Assembly (NCBI GenBank): GCA_003104975.1
Contig: PQAM01000019.1
Span: 124,889 to 188,888 of the forward strand
Origin: Candidatus Methylomirabilota bacterium
GTDB taxonomy: Bacteria > Methylomirabilota > Methylomirabilia > Methylomirabilales > Methylomirabilaceae
Reading direction: 5' to 3'
Length of the DNA: 64,000 bases
Part shown: positions 8,246-16,596 of the stretch, one piece after another
Numbering within the stretch: the stretch's first letter is position 1
Layout: each line of letters starts with the position of its first letter
Notes under the pieces: generated by a model
What the model saw: the letters and a program-made list of their open reading frames with translations, nothing else
Databases searched by the model: none
Told to the model about the DNA's origin: nothing
Position numbers and translations under genes: made by a program

Positions 8246-9635
8246 GAAGATTCGACATATCCACTTTGTCGGGATCGGCGGGGTCGGGATGAGCGGGATC
8301 GCCGAGGTTCTGCATAACCTCGGCTATCAGGTCAGCGGCTCCGATCTGAAGGTATCGGAGCACGCCCTCCGCCTCAGGTCGCTTGGCATTACCGTCCAGA
8401 TCGGTCACGATCCCGCCCATGTGGAGGGCGCCGATGTTGTCGTTCGATCCTCGGCGGTGACTCCGGAGAATCTCGAGATTGTTGCCGCGAAGGCGCATGC
8501 CATTCCGGTCATTCAGCGGGCGGAGATGCTGGCCGAACTGATGCGGATGAAATACGGTGTGGCCGTTGCCGGCACGCACGGCAAGACCACAACGACCTCC
8601 ATGGTGGCGACAGTCCTCGCGAAGGCCGGTCTTGATCCGACCGTCGTTATCGGGGGCAGGCTGGATGCGCTCGGCAGCAATGCCAAGCTGGGGCGGGGCG
8701 AGTTCCTGGTTGCGGAGGCCGATGAGAGCGACGGCTCATTCCTGAAACTGGCCCCCACTATCGCCGTCGTCACCACCATCGATGCCGAGCATCTCGACTA
8801 CTATCGCAATCTCCAGCAGATCAAGGAGACGTTCCTCGAGTTCATCAACAAGGTCCCGTTTTACGGCTCGGCGATCCTGTGCCTCGATCAGGAACAGATC
8901 GTGGACCTGCTGCCCAGGGTCCAGAAGCGCGTGGTCTCATATGCGTGCAGCACTCAGGCCGACGTTACGGCCGAGGGAATCTCGCTTACCGGACTCAACT
9001 CGAGCTTTAAGGTCAGGTTCAGAGGCGAGTTGCTGGGAGAGGTACAACTCAGGGTTCCGGGAGTGCACAATGTCTCGAATGCGTTGGCGGCCATCGCGGT
9101 GGGTCTCGAGCTCGACATCGATTTCTCCGCCATACGGGCGGCGCTTGGGGAGTTTTCCGGTGTCGCCCGGCGTTTCCAGGTCAAGGGGAGCCCTCAGGAT
9201 ATCATGGTGGTAGACGACTACGCCCATCACCCGGCAGAGATTCAGGCGACGCTGAAGGCGGCGAGAGATGGATTCGGACGGCGGCTGATCGTGGTATTTC
9301 AGCCGCACCGGTACAGTCGGACGCAGCGGCTCCTCTCTGAGTTCACGTCGGCCTTCGATCTTGCCGATCAGGTGATCATTGCCGGGATCTATCCGGCCGG
9401 CGAGGCGCCGATCGACGGGGTCTCCGGTCGACAGATTGCGGACGGGGTGGCCGGACGGAACAGGTCGAAGGTTCTGTATGTGGAACAGAAGGAGGAGATC
9501 CCGGACCGTGTCGTCGAGCTGGCCCGCCCGGGAGATCTGGTCATCACCATGGGCGCGGGCGACATCTGGAAAGCGGGTGAGGCGATCATCCACCGGTTGA
9601 AGGACGGGGTAGAGGGTGGAGGGGGTAGGGTGTAG
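8238..9635 (+). CDS. murC: UDP-N-acetylmuramate--L-alanine ligase
   Basis: MurC adds the first amino acid of the peptidoglycan stem peptide. The 465-residue product begins with the nucleotide-fold motif HFVGIGGVGMSG (residues 9-20) and has the ATP loop GTHGKTTTT (112-120). The ATG at 8238 is chosen because GGAG lies eight bases upstream and the family N-terminus (MFKKIRHIHF) starts there; an in-frame ATG at 8187 falls inside the palindrome and would add a non-homologous leader. The C-terminus is slightly extended by a Gly-rich stretch encoded by repeat-like DNA. Confidence 0.96.
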   Translation: MFKKIRHIHFVGIGGVGMSGIAEVLHNLGYQVSGSDLKVSEHALRLRSLGITVQIGHDPAHVEGADVVVRSSAVTPENLEIVAAKAHAIPVIQRAEMLAELMRMKYGVAVAGTHGKTTTTSMVATVLAKAGLDPTVVIGGRLDALGSNAKLGRGEFLVAEADESDGSFLKLAPTIAVVTTIDAEHLDYYRNLQQIKETFLEFINKVPFYGSAILCLDQEQIVDLLPRVQKRVVSYACSTQADVTAEGISLTGLNSSFKVRFRGELLGEVQLRVPGVHNVSNALAAIAVGLELDIDFSAIRAALGEFSGVARRFQVKGSPQDIMVVDDYAHHPAEIQATLKAARDGFGRRLIVVFQPHRYSRTQRLLSEFTSAFDLADQVIIAGIYPAGEAPIDGVSGRQIADGVAGRNRSKVLYVEQKEEIPDRVVELARPGDLVITMGAGDIWKAGEAIIHRLKDGVEGGGGRV

Positions 9636-9638
9636 GGG
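9611..9638. repeat. GGGTGTA-type repeat at the murC/murB junction
   Basis: Degenerate units (agagggt ggagggg gtagggt gtagggg) cover the last codons of murC and the space before murB. The terminal tgtaggggac resembles the sequence directly before prfA (gtgtaggggac at about 39916-39926), and in both places it is positioned as the ribosome binding site. Confidence 0.5.
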
Positions 9639-9643
9639 ACGTG

Positions 9644-10573
9644 ATGGCGATGCTGATGGGACAGCTTCAGTTGCAGGAACGGTTTCAGGGGCTCATCAAG
9701 GGCCAGGCCCTGGCCGAGGAGCCGCTTGCGTCGCACACCTACTTCCGGATCGGCGGCCCGGCCGAGGTGATGGCCTTTCCGGCCGATCTTGAGGATCTGA
9801 AAGTCTTACTTAAGGCGGCGCGGGATGAGGCAATCCCTGTGCTGATCCTCGGCGGCGGCAGCAACATGCTGGTATCGGACGAGGGGGTCAGGGGGCTCGT
9901 CATCAATCTCTCCCGCACCTTCCTTGGGCTGGAGGTCTCCGGCGAACAGATCAGGTGCGGGGCCGGCGTACGGACCAGCCGCTTGCTGGCTCTCTCCGCA
10001 ATGAAGGGTCTGACGGGTCTCGAAGGGCTGACGGGTGTGCCGGGAACCGTAGGGGGGGCGATCAAGGGGAATGCCGGGACGGCCTTAGGCGCCATCGCCG
10101 ATCACCTCGATTGGCTTTGCGTGGTGGACCGATCGGGTGAGGAGCAGATCCTGACGAGCGAAGCGCTCGGCGCCGGCTATCGATCTACCGCGCTCCCTGC
10201 AGGCTCGGCGATTGTGGACGCCGGCTTTACGTTACGACGGGGCGATCCGAGGACGATCAAAGAGACCGTCTCACGATTGCTGGTGAGACGGAATTCGACG
10301 CAGCCTGTAGAGGTCAGGTCGGCCGGGTGCATCTTTAAGAACCCTCCGGACGACTACGCGGGGCGTCTGGTAGAGCGGGCGGGACTCAAGGGGCTGCGAC
10401 GAGGCGGGGCGCAGATCGCCGAGAAGCACGGCAACTTCATTGTGAACCTCGGCGGGGCGACCGCTGCGGACGTATGCTGGCTGATCGAGCGGGTCAGGGC
10501 CGAGGTGATGGCGAAGACGGGAGTGGCGCTTGAACTGGAGATTCAGATCGTCGGATCGCCCGACGCGGGTTGA
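9644..10573 (+). CDS. murB: UDP-N-acetylenolpyruvoylglucosamine reductase
   Basis: MurB is an FAD enzyme that reduces UDP-GlcNAc-enolpyruvate to UDP-MurNAc. The FAD-binding motif GGGSNMLVSDEGVRGLV and the region GLTGVPGTVGGAIKGNAG are present, and the C-terminal active-site stretch reads SAGCIFKNP, with Cys where the proton-donating Ser is found in E. coli MurB. Several clustered starts are possible (GTG 9641, ATG 9644, ATG 9650, ATG 9656); GGGGA at 9635-9639 is the only nearby ribosome binding site. The 3' end overlaps ftsQ by 44 bp if ftsQ begins at its TTG. Confidence 0.94.
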   Translation: MAMLMGQLQLQERFQGLIKGQALAEEPLASHTYFRIGGPAEVMAFPADLEDLKVLLKAARDEAIPVLILGGGSNMLVSDEGVRGLVINLSRTFLGLEVSGEQIRCGAGVRTSRLLALSAMKGLTGLEGLTGVPGTVGGAIKGNAGTALGAIADHLDWLCVVDRSGEEQILTSEALGAGYRSTALPAGSAIVDAGFTLRRGDPRTIKETVSRLLVRRNSTQPVEVRSAGCIFKNPPDDYAGRLVERAGLKGLRRGGAQIAEKHGNFIVNLGGATAADVCWLIERVRAEVMAKTGVALELEIQIVGSPDAG

Positions 10574-11432
10574 GGAGAATGCCGGCTTTCGTCCGAATTC
10601 CCGTTTCCTGAGGTCGGCATCGGGGGGCGCGGGATGGCGGCGGCGCGGCATCACTCGCCGTGGGCTGCGGTCCGGTTCCCGGTTAAGATGGGTGGCGCGC
10701 GTGGCCGTTCTCCTCGTATTGGTTGGCGGACTGGGATGGGTGGTCTGGCGGCAGGTCCCGCGCTTGATCCCGATGGACTATTTCCGGGTCAGCGATCTTC
10801 GCGTCGTAGGCAATGATCGGGTCCCGGCGGCGGCGATCATTGAGAGCTTGGGCCTCGTTCCCGATGCCAATCTCCTGGAGGTGGATTTGCAGGCGCTTGC
10901 GATGCGGGTCGGGCGTAATCCCTGGATCCAACGCGCCAGGGTGAGCCGGCATCTTCCGGCCACCTTGCAGGTTCACATATCAGAGCGTGCGCCCCACGCC
11001 GTCGTGATGGCCAATCGCGCCTACCTCGTGAGCGAGGATGGGCTGATCCTGCAGGAGGCCTCTCCGGCGGACCTGTCCGATCTGCCGCTGCTGAGGCTTC
11101 ACACCGACCACGCGCTTAAGATGGGGGGGCGAATCGATCCCGCTCGAATCGATCAGGGGGCACGCCTGTGGCGACGATTCCATCAGGGCGTCCTGGGGCC
11201 GGATATGCAGGCGCAGGAGATTCAACTGAAGAACGACGGAAGTTGTACCGTCGTCCTGGGCCCGGGACTCCCATTCCTGCATTTTGGTGGGGAGGATGGC
11301 GTGCAACGGCAGTTGGATCGATTGGCGCGGGTGCTCGAGATGCGGGGCGCTACCCTGCGCCAGTTGGAATATGCCGATTTCCGTTTTGCGGATAAGGTGA
11401 TCGTGAAGCCGCTTTCGAAGGAGGGCGCATGA
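10530..11432 (+). CDS. ftsQ: cell division protein FtsQ/DivIB
   Basis: FtsQ is a bitopic inner-membrane protein that links early and late divisome components. The product (about 300 residues) has a basic cytoplasmic tail rich in Arg, one transmembrane segment (about residues 57-73), a POTRA domain beginning FRVSDLRVVGNDRVP, and a beta domain. The start is uncertain: no in-frame ATG or GTG precedes the membrane segment, so TTG 10530, overlapping murB, is the best visible choice. The short C-terminus overlaps ftsA by four bases. Confidence 0.88.
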   Translation: MNWRFRSSDRPTRVEENAGFRPNSRFLRSASGGAGWRRRGITRRGLRSGSRLRWVARVAVLLVLVGGLGWVVWRQVPRLIPMDYFRVSDLRVVGNDRVPAAAIIESLGLVPDANLLEVDLQALAMRVGRNPWIQRARVSRHLPATLQVHISERAPHAVVMANRAYLVSEDGLILQEASPADLSDLPLLRLHTDHALKMGGRIDPARIDQGARLWRRFHQGVLGPDMQAQEIQLKNDGSCTVVLGPGLPFLHFGGEDGVQRQLDRLARVLEMRGATLRQLEYADFRFADKVIVKPLSKEGA

Positions 11433-12664
11433 CCCCCAAGGGCGAGATCGTCACGGGACTCGATATCGGCACCACCAAGATCTGCGTCATCGTCGCTGAG
11501 GTTACGGAGAGCGGGGTCGAAATCATCGGCTGTGGGATGAGTCCGTCACAGGGCCTGAAAAAGGGTGTGGTCGTCAATATCGATGTGACCGTCGAGTCGA
11601 TCAGGCGGGCAGTCGAGGCGGCGGAGGAGATGGCGGGCGTCGCCCTCGATTCCGCATTCGTGGGGATCGCCGGCAGTCACATCAAGGGGATCAACAGCCG
11701 CGGGGTCATCGCCGTCACCGGTAAGAATCAGGAGATTACGCAGGCCGACGTCGATCGGGTCCTGGAGGCCGCCAAGGCCATCACCCTACCGCCGGACCGC
11801 CGAGTGATTCATGTCATCCCGCAGGAGTTTATCATCGACGATCAGGGGGGCGTAAAAGAACCGGTCGGGATGAGCGGCCACCGGCTTGAGGCCGAGATCC
11901 ACATCGTCACGGGCGCCATCGCGTCGGCGGAAAATATCGTCAGGTGCGCAAACAGGGCCGGGCTGGAGGTGCAGGATATCGTCTTGCAGCCGCTCGCATC
12001 CAGTGAGGCGACCCTGACGGCGGATGAGAAGGATCTGGGGGTGATTCTGATCGATATCGGCGGGGGGACCTCGGACATTGCCGTCTTCGTGGATGGAAGC
12101 ATTCGTCACACGGCGGTGCTGCCGCTGGGCGGCGATCATCTGACCCACGATATTGCTATCGGGCTTAGAACCCCTCCCCCGTTTGCCGAGGAGATCAAGC
12201 GGCAGTACGGGTGCGCGCTGGCCTCGCTCACGGGGGCCGAGGAGGTGGTGGAGGTTCCCAGCGTCGGCGGTCGTAAGCCCCGCCTGCTGTCGCGGCAGAT
12301 GCTGTGCGAGATCGTTCAGCCGAGGATGGAGGAGATCTTCACGCATGCAGGTCTGGAGGTGCGGCGGGCCGGGCTGCTGCAACAGGTGGCTGCCGGGATT
12401 GTGGTGACCGGCGGATCATCGGCGATGGCAGGCGTGCCGGAGCTGGCCGAGCAACTGTTCGACCTGCCGGTACGTCTGGGGATCCCGTCCGGCGTCGGCG
12501 GCCTGAAGGAGGTGGTCAGCTCGCCGATGCACGCCACCGGCGTGGGCCTGGTGCTGTACGGCGTTGCACACCGGGACCAGCCTCGACTCAGCCGGGTGTC
12601 GGAGCGCAGCCTGATGGACAAGATCATCAATCGGATGCGGCAGTGGTTCAGCGATTTTCTGTGA
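11429..12664 (+). CDS. ftsA: cell division protein FtsA
   Basis: FtsA is the actin-like protein that anchors FtsZ filaments to the membrane. The 411-residue product begins with the phosphate-1 loop GLDIGTTKICVIVAEV, contains the second phosphate loop IDIGGGTSDIAVF, and ends in the amphipathic helix KIINRMRQWFSDFL expected for membrane targeting. It overlaps ftsQ by four bases and precedes ftsZ by 39 bp. Confidence 0.97.
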   Translation: MTPKGEIVTGLDIGTTKICVIVAEVTESGVEIIGCGMSPSQGLKKGVVVNIDVTVESIRRAVEAAEEMAGVALDSAFVGIAGSHIKGINSRGVIAVTGKNQEITQADVDRVLEAAKAITLPPDRRVIHVIPQEFIIDDQGGVKEPVGMSGHRLEAEIHIVTGAIASAENIVRCANRAGLEVQDIVLQPLASSEATLTADEKDLGVILIDIGGGTSDIAVFVDGSIRHTAVLPLGGDHLTHDIAIGLRTPPPFAEEIKRQYGCALASLTGAEEVVEVPSVGGRKPRLLSRQMLCEIVQPRMEEIFTHAGLEVRRAGLLQQVAAGIVVTGGSSAMAGVPELAEQLFDLPVRLGIPSGVGGLKEVVSSPMHATGVGLVLYGVAHRDQPRLSRVSERSLMDKIINRMRQWFSDFL

Positions 12665-12703
12665 GATCCAACATCCAACAACGACGTGTGAGGGGAGGTG
12701 GAG

Positions 12704-13879
12704 ATGGCATTTGCGCTGGAGATCGATGGAGAGCACGCGGCCAAGATCAAGGTGATCGGAGTGGGGGGCGGGGGATCCAATGCGGTGAACCGGATGTCGG
12801 CATCGGATTTCACCGGGGTGGAGTTTTTCGTGGTGAATACCGACACCCAGGCGCTCAAAATGTCGCCGGTAGACACCAAGCTTCAGATCGGCGCAAACGT
12901 GACGAGGGGCTTGGGGGCAGGGGCGAATCCGGACATCGGCCGACAGGCGGCGCTTGAGGACAGCGACAAGATCCTGAGCCTTCTGGAGGGTGCGGATATG
13001 GTGTTTATCACCGCCGGACTGGGGGGCGGGACAGGAACCGGCGCCGCGCCTGTTATCGCAAGCTTGGCGAAGGAGTTGGGTATCCTGACGGTCGGTGTGG
13101 TGACCAAGCCGTTTGCGTTTGAGGGGAAGGTTCGAGAGACACATGCCGCCAGGGGGTTAACCGCCCTATGCGAGAGCGTCGACACCCTGATCACCATCCC
13201 CAACCAGCGACTGCTGCAGGTCGTCGAGCGGCAGACCTCACTGACCGACGCCTTTAGAATCGCCGACGACGTCTTGCGTCAGGCGGTGCAGGGGATTGCG
13301 GACCTCATCGTAGTGCCGGGCCTGATCAACCTGGACTTTGCCGATGTCAAGACCATCATGTCTGAGCGCGGGATTGCCATGATGGGGATCGGTGTGGCGT
13401 CGGGAGAGGACGCCGCCTCCGAGGCCGCTCTCAAGGCGATCAACAGCCCGCTTCTGGAAAACGTCTCGATCGATGGCGCCCGGGGCGTGCTTATCAGTAT
13501 CACCGGCGGTCCGGCGCTCTCGCTGTACGAGGTCAATGAGGCCAGTTCCACGATCTGCAAGTCGGCTCACCAGGAAGCCAATATCATCTTCGGCGCCGTG
13601 ATCGACGAATCGCTAAAAGACAGTGTCTGCGTGACGGTGATTGCCACCGGGTTCGAGGTGGCCGCCTCGGCGGGCGAGGATGGATCTTCAAAAATGGTCG
13701 AGATGAAGGCGTATGCGGCCAAAGCGGCGGAGCGCGGCGGTTTCCTTCGGAAGCGGGCGACGCTCGGACGCGAGACCGCCGACGAGCAGTTTCACCTTCG
13801 CGACCTGGAGCTGAAAACGCAGGATATTGACGGCGACGAGTTGGACATTCCGACCTTTTTGCGGCGCCAAGCCGATTAA
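12704..13879 (+). CDS. ftsZ: cell division protein FtsZ
   Basis: FtsZ is the tubulin-like GTPase that forms the division ring. The nucleotide motifs [13 protein letters not shown] and GGGTGTG (residues 107-113) are intact, and the protein ends with DIPTFLRRQ, the conserved C-terminal peptide that binds FtsA and other partners. The linker before it is short. The ATG at 12704 is preferred over the in-frame GTG 12698 because the strong ribosome binding site AGGGGAGG occupies 12691-12698 and would overlap the GTG. Confidence 0.98.
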   Translation: MAFALEIDGEHAAKIKVIGVGGGGSNAVNRMSASDFTGVEFFVVNTDTQALKMSPVDTKLQIGANVTRGLGAGANPDIGRQAALEDSDKILSLLEGADMVFITAGLGGGTGTGAAPVIASLAKELGILTVGVVTKPFAFEGKVRETHAARGLTALCESVDTLITIPNQRLLQVVERQTSLTDAFRIADDVLRQAVQGIADLIVVPGLINLDFADVKTIMSERGIAMMGIGVASGEDAASEAALKAINSPLLENVSIDGARGVLISITGGPALSLYEVNEASSTICKSAHQEANIIFGAVIDESLKDSVCVTVIATGFEVAASAGEDGSSKMVEMKAYAAKAAERGGFLRKRATLGRETADEQFHLRDLELKTQDIDGDELDIPTFLRRQAD

Positions 13880-13932
13880 CGATCCTGGCGAAGCCCCTCT
13901 TCACAGCGCGCTCGGGAAGGGAGGATAGGCCA

Positions 13933-14154
13933 ATGAGGCGATTCAGCAAACTATTCGAGATCTTTCTATTGTCAGGCAGATCGATGTCGACCTGCCCCCA
14001 CTGCCTATTGCCGATCGGCGGATCGGAGAACGTCTGTCCGAACTGCCGTCGGCTGTTGCGGTTTGAGGGGATCGCGGAGCTCCGGGCGACCAGCCGCTCG
14101 GATGGGCCACGTCTGTCGGCGGCGCATGCGGGGGCTGGAGCTCACGAAGGGTAG
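13933..14154 (+). CDS. small zinc-ribbon protein
   Basis: This 73-residue protein carries two CxxC knuckles (CPHC and CPNC, 12 residues apart), a zinc-ribbon-like arrangement, followed by a charged and Ala-rich tail with no clear fold. A good ribosome binding site (GGAGGATAGG) precedes the ATG at 13933; a second in-frame ATG at 13983 would keep the zinc ribbon. The stop lies two bases before the yggS start. The function is unknown. Confidence 0.6.
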   Translation: MRRFSKLFEIFLLSGRSMSTCPHCLLPIGGSENVCPNCRRLLRFEGIAELRATSRSDGPRLSAAHAGAGAHEG

Positions 14155-14156
14155 GC

Positions 14157-14855
14157 TTGGCGGAACGGATACGAGATCGAATCGAGCAGGCAAGGGGACG
14201 GATGGCCGAGGCGGCTGTCCGTGTCGGCCGGGACCCCGATGAGGTCGAACTGATTGCCGTCACCAAGACCGTGCAGGTGCCCCGTATCCGGGAGGCGATC
14301 GAGGCCGGTGCGACGGTGCTGGGCGAGAACCGGATCCAGGAGGCGGCCGACAAGATCGCCCTCCTCAGCGCGTTCCCGATCAGATGGCATCTGATCGGTC
14401 ATCTCCAGACCAATAAGAGTCGAGCCGCCGCCGAGCTGTTTGAGGTGATTCATTCGCTCGACTCGATCAAGCTGGCTGCCGCCTTGGACCGGCATGGGGC
14501 CGCCCTGCAGAAACGCATACGGGTTCTTGTCGAGGTCAATCTTGAGGGCGAACCAAGTAAGTCCGGCATCCTTGAACACGATCTGGTGCCATTGCTCGAT
14601 GCCTGTCGGCAGTTTTCCAATCTCGTCATCGACGGCCTGATGGCGATCCCACCCTTTCGGAAACATCCTGAGGATGTCCGCCCCTTCTTTCGCCGGCTCC
14701 GGCTGCTCCGAGATGAGGCGGCCAAGCTCTATCCCAATTACCCGCTTCGACACCTTTCCATGGGGATGAGCCACGATTTCGAGGTCGCTATCGAAGAGGG
14801 GGCCACGCTGGTCCGTATTGGTACGGCCATCTTCGAAGCCAGACCCGAGGGCTGA
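14157..14855 (+). CDS. yggS: YggS family pyridoxal phosphate homeostasis protein
   Basis: This is a 232-residue PLP-binding alanine-racemase-fold protein that buffers pyridoxal phosphate; it is often encoded next to ftsZ in bacteria. Family motifs visible are LIAVTKTV (the PLP lysine), GENRIQEA, WHLIGHLQTNK and LSMGMSHDFEVAI near the C-terminus. The start is a TTG at 14157, four bases after AAGGGTAGG. The last codons (GTAIFEARP) recur as a duplicate at 17871-17894. Confidence 0.95.
   Translation: MAERIRDRIEQARGRMAEAAVRVGRDPDEVELIAVTKTVQVPRIREAIEAGATVLGENRIQEAADKIALLSAFPIRWHLIGHLQTNKSRAAAELFEVIHSLDSIKLAAALDRHGAALQKRIRVLVEVNLEGEPSKSGILEHDLVPLLDACRQFSNLVIDGLMAIPPFRKHPEDVRPFFRRLRLLRDEAAKLYPNYPLRHLSMGMSHDFEVAIEEGATLVRIGTAIFEARPEG
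14823..14846 (+). repeat. direct repeat, left copy: 3' end of yggS
   Basis: The last 24 conserved bases of yggS match 17871-17894 at 22 of 24 positions. Both differences are synonymous in the reading frame GTAIFEARP, and both copies are followed by TGA after two further codons. The pair encloses about 3 kb of accessory DNA. Confidence 0.7.
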
Positions 14856-14935
14856 AGAGGCAGCGGCTAGATTGAGGACTTTCAGGAAGTTTCGAGAATA
14901 GAATAGAATGGATGCAGAAAAGACTGGAGCGTGTG

Positions 14936-15232
14936 ATGAAGCGTGACGAGGCGCTGAAAACCTTGGCCGAGCATCGGGAAGAGCTGCGGCAGCGATTTAG
15001 CGTGAAGTCGCTGGCGCTGTTTGGCTCGGTCGTGCGTGATGAAGCTACCGACGCCAGCGACGTGGATTTGCTGGTGGAGTTCGACCGGCCGGTAGGACTC
15101 CTTCATGTCATCGGGACGGAGCAGTATCTCGAAAAGCTGCTCAGCGTGAATAAGGTCGATCTCGTTCTGAAACGGGCCGTCCTACCGGAATTCAAGGACG
15201 GCATCCTCGCGGAAGCTGTCAATGCCCTCTAA
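14936..15232 (+). CDS. MntA-type nucleotidyltransferase antitoxin
   Basis: The product is a 98-residue minimal nucleotidyltransferase of the MNT/MntA family. It has the GSx10DxD core (G30-S31 to D42, D44) in LFGSVVRDEATDASDVD. In characterised systems the MntA antitoxin inactivates the HEPN toxin HepT by AMPylation. ATG 14936 is preferred over ATG 14912 because GGAG sits six bases upstream. It overlaps the HEPN gene by 11 bp, the usual arrangement for this toxin-antitoxin pair. Confidence 0.85.
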   Translation: MKRDEALKTLAEHREELRQRFSVKSLALFGSVVRDEATDASDVDLLVEFDRPVGLLHVIGTEQYLEKLLSVNKVDLVLKRAVLPEFKDGILAEAVNAL

Positions 15233-15575
15233 GTCCTCAGACTGGAGAATCCGCATTCGGCACATCCTGGATGCTATCGCAGAGAACCAAAACTATATCG
15301 GCGGCAAGAGCTACGATCAGTTTTGCGAAGACACGAAAACGTTAAAGGCGGTCGTGTGGAATCTAACGATTATTGGTGAAGCCGCCCGACACATCCCGCC
15401 CTCCGTCGAGGCAACTTGTCCCGAGATCCCATGGCCACAGATACGCGGCATGCGAAACCGCATCGTTCACGGCTACGAGCGGATCGATTGGGAAATCGTC
15501 TGGAAAGCGGTTCAGGACGAGCTGCCACCCCTGGTTCCTCTCTTTGAGAAGCTGCTACGCACAGCACCCGACTGA
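15222..15575 (+). CDS. HepT-like HEPN-domain toxin (DUF86)
   Basis: This 117-residue HEPN/DUF86 protein carries the RNase motif RX4HXY (R78, H83, Y85) in RNRIVHGY; Y85 is the position modified by the partner nucleotidyltransferase in studied pairs. It forms a toxin-antitoxin module with the overlapping upstream gene. The module lies directly after yggS within DNA flanked by the duplicated yggS end. Confidence 0.85.
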   Translation: MPSKSSDWRIRIRHILDAIAENQNYIGGKSYDQFCEDTKTLKAVVWNLTIIGEAARHIPPSVEATCPEIPWPQIRGMRNRIVHGYERIDWEIVWKAVQDELPPLVPLFEKLLRTAPD

Positions 15576-15645
15576 CGTACGTCCCGCGCAGCCCATCTCC
15601 GTAAGGACGCCTACGGAATCCCGATCCGCAGAGCCCATCCCCTAG

Positions 15646-15782
15646 TGTAGTGTCTCAGAAATACCTTTACAATCCGTTCGTGGTGAGCTTGTCGAACCCA
15701 TGAACGGAACCTATTGAAATACTTCACCCTTCGACAGGCTCAGGGTGCACGGGACATGTAAAGAAGCGTTGGATACACTACA
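15646..15782. mobile_element. MITE-like element, about 137 bp
   Basis: The segment begins tgtagtgtctc and ends ggatacactaca; the ends form an inverted repeat with one mismatch in 11-12 bases. Inside are two shorter inverted repeats, including caccct/agggtg around tcgacaggctc at 15725-15747. No coding capacity is visible. It looks like a non-autonomous miniature transposon or a composite of dispersed palindromes. Confidence 0.5.
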
Positions 15783-15925
15783 GTAGTGTAATCCCGCAGT
15801 TGTGACCCGTCGACAGAATGACCTCACCGTTACATCATCCGTAGCCGTCAAACAGGGAACACGCAAGGGATGCGATGTCTGTTCCGTGTTCCATGCGCCC
15901 GTTACCCACTACGTCAAAAGACGTA

Positions 15926-15953
15926 TTGACAAGGGGGGAGGACCTTGTAAGCT
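15926..15953 (+). promoter_or_regulatory. possible sigma-70-type promoter
   Basis: TTGACA (15926-15931) is followed after 16 bases by TAAGCT (15948-15953). It lies 150 bp upstream of the FGE-like remnant. A hairpin (gcctcgcg/cgcgaggc, 15981-16012) lies in the presumed leader. The -10 box is poor, so this is only a candidate. Confidence 0.3.
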
Positions 15954-16106
15954 GCTTTCGCGTGAAGAATGGCAGCCGACGCCTCGCGGTGGCCAAACGC
16001 GCCGCGCGAGGCATAAGTCTGCTCGACACTGCACTCGAGGGCTCCACAGCGGACCCCCAGACCGCGAGACGAGGCGCGGACCTCGTCCGCACAGGAGAGA
16101 GAAGCG

Positions 16107-16386
16107 ATGCGACGAAGAAACGTGCTTGTGGTAGCTGCAGTAGCAATCGGCCTCGGGCTGGCCCTGACCGCACCGGGCGCCGCTGAGCACGGCCTGTGTC
16201 ACCGACCTGTACCTGTTCGGCTCGGGTGACGACAACTGCTTGGCCGGGGCGTCCACGCTGGCAGGTCCCGGCGCGTTGCTTCGCGGCGGCGACTGGATCG
16301 GCGACACGGGTGCCGGCGTCTTCGCGGTCGATGGCTTCAGCACCCCGTCGAACGCGTTCCACTTCGGGTTTCGTGCCGCCCGCTAG
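16107..16386 (+). pseudogene. remnant of a secreted FGE/SUMF1-like protein
   Basis: After AGGAGAGAG an ATG opens a typical signal peptide (MRRRNVLVVAAVAIGLGLAL..), but the frame stops at 16227-16229. Reading on in another frame from about 16190 to the stop at 16384-16386 gives CVTDLYLFGSG.. LLRGGDWIGDT.. AGVFAVDG.. FGFRAAR, which resembles the C-terminus of formylglycine-generating-enzyme-like proteins. The central catalytic region is absent and a frameshift separates the two parts, so the gene is dead. The rest of 15576-16596 holds the repeats listed separately and no other credible gene. Confidence 0.6.
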
Positions 16387-16426
16387 TCGTCCCAACGTTG
16401 GCCATTTGAGTATTTGAGGGTTGGGT

Positions 16427-16479
16427 TCCCTGCGGGTGGGCGGCCCTGAGCCTGGCGAAGGGCCCTCCACCCGCAGGGA
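16427..16479. repeat. long hairpin with nested REP-like core
   Basis: A perfect 13-bp inverted repeat (tccctgcgggtgg / ccacccgcaggga) encloses a 27-base loop that itself contains ggccct..agggcc. The core ccctgagcctggcgaaggg is the reverse complement, with few changes, of the palindrome inside the 15646-15782 element. No run of T follows, so it is not a classical terminator. Confidence 0.6.
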
Positions 16480-16596
16480 GGGGCGGCGTCGCCAAATATG
16501 CCGACGCCTCTGACTCTCCCCGCCGATCTCACAGCTTTCCAGCATCTATTTATAATAATCATTGCAATATTACGCCAATAGTGCTACTGTACTTAC

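Noticed and set aside
15802..16134. 110-codon frame upstream of the FGE-like remnant
   Set aside because: Translation is Arg/Thr/Cys-rich with no domain or ribosome binding site and runs across the promoter-like sequence.
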